From DAOTUL01 sp034437435 (GTDB lineage: Bacteria; Chloroflexota; Anaerolineae; Aggregatilineales; Phototrophicaceae), in the NCBI GenBank assembly GCA_964417785.1, contig CAYQJO010000208.1, positions 1 through 7,584 on the forward strand: DNA of 7,584 nucleotides, given 5' to 3'. Below, one piece after another: positions 5,846-7,584 of the stretch; within the stretch, counting starts at the first letter, position 1; each line of letters begins with the position of its first letter. The position numbers were made by a program, and so were the translations under genes. Below the pieces are notes generated by a model. That model was given only the letters and a program-made list of their open reading frames with translations, was not told the origin of the DNA and made no database searches.

Positions 5846-6390
5846 AAAGATTGCTCCGAGAGTTCAAAACGGGCGATGAGACCGGGCTGACCATCGGGAA
5901 TCTCCCCGATCACCGCCAGATTGTCAATAGGAATAGTCCAGCTAAAATCACGGTCGCTGATTAGACTGATGATGCGCGTCAGCATGGCGTGATCGATGTC
6001 CCGGTTGCCCAACGTAATATGCGGCTGCCAGGTCTCTGGATGGTAGTAAGGGGAAACGGATTCCCCCACACCCTCAAGTGCCGACCATAGATGCCGGTTG
6101 ATACCGCTGATGGGTTCGGCGGGCAGCACCGGGACAAATAACACCGGATTGGCACCGGTGAATATGCCCAGTCCGCTGGTCCTGACGGTGAACGGGGTAA
6201 GCTCACGGGCGACTACAGCCAGAACTTCGCGCAGCCGTTCCAGATCGTAGTTGCTGGCGACATGGTAAGAGTAATGCGGTACCGGCTGCTGGCTGACACC
6301 GGCAACACCGAATCGGGTTTTGAACTCTGTCCACAGGTCCTTGACCACCCCTTCATGGTAGGGGTCGAGCAGGGAAACCACGCCGTACAT
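5842..6390 (-). CDS. 2H phosphoesterase superfamily protein (2'-5' RNA ligase / LigT-like)
   Basis: The 182-residue protein has the duplicated 2H fold. The first half holds PVPHYSYHVASNY with H39-x-S41 as the first catalytic motif; the second holds TWQPHITLGN with H124-x-T126. Starting strands (MYGVVSLLDP) and the turn at TSGLGIFTGANPVLFVPV match the family's 'f.g.....v.fl.v' segment. Family members cleave or ligate 2'-5' or cyclic phosphodiester RNA or nucleotide bonds; the substrate here is unknown, and several cyanobacterial/Chloroflexota relatives are simply annotated as hypothetical. The start at 6390 is chosen because AGGA (6398-6401) lies seven bases upstream. A longer frame reaches 6516 but would overlap trmB on the other strand by more than 70 bases. 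It is the first gene of a pair with comEA, overlapping by four bases. Family membership is fairly sure; the role is not. Confidence 0.82.
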   Translation of the reverse strand: MYGVVSLLDPYHEGVVKDLWTEFKTRFGVAGVSQQPVPHYSYHVASNYDLERLREVLAVVARELTPFTVRTSGLGIFTGANPVLFVPVLPAEPISGINRHLWSALEGVGESVSPYYHPETWQPHITLGNRDIDHAMLTRIISLISDRDFSWTIPIDNLAVIGEIPDGQPGLIARFELSEQSL

Positions 6391-6406
6391 ATCCGAGTCC
6401 TGACGC

Positions 6407-6435
6407 TTGAACGCGACTATTTCACTCAGTATAGT
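6407..6435 (+). promoter_or_regulatory. Candidate leaderless-type promoter of trmB
   Basis: TTGAAC (6407-6412, 4 of 6) and TATAGT (6430-6435, 5 of 6) are spaced by 17 bases. The predicted start of transcription, about 6441-6443, coincides with the trmB ATG at 6443, and no Shine-Dalgarno precedes that ATG. On the opposite strand TATACT (6433-6428) overlaps this -10 and could serve the LigT-like/comEA pair, though its -35 is poor. Confidence 0.45.
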
Positions 6436-6442
6436 TGACACC

Positions 6443-7423
6443 ATGTTACTGAACAGTTCTACTTTACCCTGGCCTGCCGATTGGCGCGAGATTTTCGGGT
6501 GCAGCGCCCCCATCATTCTGGATATCGGCTTCGGCTACGGTCACACGCTCCACCATCTGAGCGCCCAACACCCGGACGCCAACATCATCGGACTGGAAAT
6601 CGACCATACCTGTCTGGTCCGGGCGGAAAAGGCGCTGGCGCGAGGGCAGTTGCCCAATGTGCATGTGGTCCGCAGCCGGGCCGAAACGGCCCTCCATCAC
6701 CTGTTCACACCGGCCAGCCTGAATCAGGTCCATATCAACTTCCCCGATCCCTGGTTCAAATCGAAGCATTCCGGTCGGCGATTGATGCAGCGCGACACGC
6801 TGGACGCTATCGTCAGCCGGTTGGAACCGGACGGCCTGTTCTTCCTGGCGACCGACATCTTCGACTACGCTGAGATGAGCGCCGAGCTATTGGCCCATAC
6901 ACCTGGATTGACTAACCAGCTAGATACCGCCTGGACCAACTCACTGCCAGACCGGGCCGTGACCAAGTACGAGCAAAAAGCGCGGGCCGCCGGGCGTGCC
7001 TGCTACTATTTCGCCTACCGGCGCAATCACCAACCCGCACCGCATATAGCCGTTATCGAGGAACTCCCCATGCCCCATGTCATCCTGCGTTCACCGCTCA
7101 ATCTGGACGAAATGATGGACCAGTTCTCACCGGAGCCAGCTTACGCTCAGGACGATCTGCGGGTGAAGTTCATTGACGTTTTCCGCAACGAGATCAGTCT
7201 GCTGTTCGAGGTCTACGTCCATGATCCCACCATCGAACAACGCATCGCCGTGATTCTGGCCCAACGACAGGGCGCGGGCGAATACATCCTTAAATTAAGT
7301 TCGTTGGGGTTACCGCGCTCAACCGCGGGGGTCCACTACGCCGTTGGGGTTCTGGGCGATTATCTGGTGTCGCTGCACCCGGATGCCACATTACTGGAAC
7401 GACGTATCCGTTCCGGAGTCTGA
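6443..7423 (+). CDS. trmB: tRNA (guanine-N7-)-methyltransferase with C-terminal extension
   Basis: TrmB uses S-adenosylmethionine to methylate N7 of G46 in the tRNA variable loop. The 326-residue protein shows the SAM motif ILDIGFGYGHTL (about 25-36), the acidic GLEIDHTCLVRAEKA, then the hallmark INFPDPWFKSKHSGRRL, ATDIFDYAEM, and TKYEQKARAAGRACYYFAYRR at the end of the catalytic domain (about residue 198). About 125 residues follow that are not part of the usual ~210-230-residue enzyme (from HQPAPHIAVIEELPMPHVIL to the end). They look folded, with alternating strands and helices. C-terminal extensions are known in TrmB of some thermophilic and deep-branching bacteria, so this is probably not a chance fusion. 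The ATG at 6443 is chosen because it gives LPWPADWREIFG, the normal N-terminus; a TTG at 6407 also lies in frame. Transcribed divergently from the LigT-like gene. Confidence 0.93.
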   Translation: MLLNSSTLPWPADWREIFGCSAPIILDIGFGYGHTLHHLSAQHPDANIIGLEIDHTCLVRAEKALARGQLPNVHVVRSRAETALHHLFTPASLNQVHINFPDPWFKSKHSGRRLMQRDTLDAIVSRLEPDGLFFLATDIFDYAEMSAELLAHTPGLTNQLDTAWTNSLPDRAVTKYEQKARAAGRACYYFAYRRNHQPAPHIAVIEELPMPHVILRSPLNLDEMMDQFSPEPAYAQDDLRVKFIDVFRNEISLLFEVYVHDPTIEQRIAVILAQRQGAGEYILKLSSLGLPRSTAGVHYAVGVLGDYLVSLHPDATLLERRIRSGV

Positions 7424-7483
7424 TGTTGCAAGATTGTATGCCGGAATTTACAGGTTTTTACATCCAGCTTTACGATTCCTTAA

Positions 7484-7489
7484 TATAAT
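7484..7489 (+). promoter_or_regulatory. Consensus -10 element before the gene at 7529
   Basis: A perfect TATAAT lies in an AT-rich stretch between trmB and the next gene, placing initiation near 7496 and leaving a 5' leader of about 33 bases. The closest -35-like match, TTTACA at 7457-7462, is 21 bases away; using the shifted TAATAT at 7481-7486 the spacing would be 18. No terminator hairpin for trmB is seen in 7424-7483. Confidence 0.5.
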
Positions 7490-7528
7490 AGTAGAAAGAC
7501 CAGCTTAACGAGTCAGCGGCGGTGCAAC

Positions 7529-7584
7529 ATGGCACTCTATAATCAGGATATGTTTGATCCGGTCCGCTTCACTTTTACGGCGGA
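7529..7584 (+). CDS. Start of an unidentified gene, cut by the window end
   Basis: An ATG at 7529 opens a frame reading MALYNQDMFDPVRFTFTA to the end of the window. It follows a TATAAT element by 39 bases, which supports a real gene, but the Shine-Dalgarno is weak (GGCGGTG, four bases before the ATG). Eighteen residues are too few to assign a family. Confidence 0.5.
   Translation, partial: MALYNQDMFDPVRFTFTA

Noticed and set aside
6435..6440. Perfect TTGACA just before the trmB ATG
   Set aside because: As a -35 it would drive transcription from inside trmB (about 6471), past the family's conserved N-terminus; the -10 only matches 4 of 6.
6391..6516. Longer start for the LigT-like gene
   Set aside because: It would overlap trmB by over 70 bases; the residues do not match the family, and AGGA is well placed before the ATG at 6390.
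1..7584. CRISPR arrays, tRNA/rRNA genes, insertion sequences or phage genes
   Set aside because: No regularly spaced repeats, cloverleaf-like segments, transposase motifs or terminal inverted repeats were seen.

Overview
The window is a compact, moderately GC-rich bacterial chromosome segment made of single-copy housekeeping-type genes, with no mobile elements, rRNA or tRNA. The gene mix suggests a Gram-positive-like or deep-branching lineage, most plausibly Chloroflexota (Anaerolineae-like): a secreted PD40-type propeller, a ComEA with Ser/Pro/Thr-rich linker, a long TrmB with C-terminal extension, and mixed Shine-Dalgarno and apparently leaderless starts. This assignment is inference from gene style only and is moderately uncertain.

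Layout. Positions 1-448 (+) hold the C-terminal half of an atypical/extended SDR (NAD-binding epimerase-like) gene. It converges on a minus-strand block: a short ORF remnant interrupted by a TAG (445-612), a winged-helix protein (637-1320) and an aspartokinase with two ACT domains (1371-2786). Upstream of the aspartokinase, between 2787 and 3010, is a complete transcription attenuator. It has a promoter with consensus -35, a 26-codon leader peptide whose codons 6-14 are all Thr or Met, an antiterminator arm and a perfect Rho-independent terminator. Further upstream is a secreted beta-propeller gene (3007-4113, -). A plus-strand MalK-like ABC ATPase (4194-5273) diverges from it and converges, with overlapping stop codons, on a minus-strand pair: comEA (5270-5845) preceded by a 2H phosphoesterase/LigT-like gene (5842-6390), overlapping by GTGA. 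Divergent from these is trmB (6443-7423, +), then a strong-looking -10 element and the start of an unidentified plus-strand gene at 7529.

The most interesting element is the aspartokinase attenuator. Threonine and methionine are both end products of the pathway that aspartokinase opens, and the leader peptide meters both. A ribosome stalled in the Thr/Met run would leave free an RNA arm (2880-2892) that pairs with the terminator loop and 3' arm. A ribosome reaching the leader stop would cover that arm and let the terminator form. This resembles enterobacterial thr-operon attenuation, but with Met in place of Ile as co-signal and with one antiterminator arm. The other genes show no evident shared pathway; they look like a normal, tightly packed genome region with overlapping stops and shared divergent promoters.
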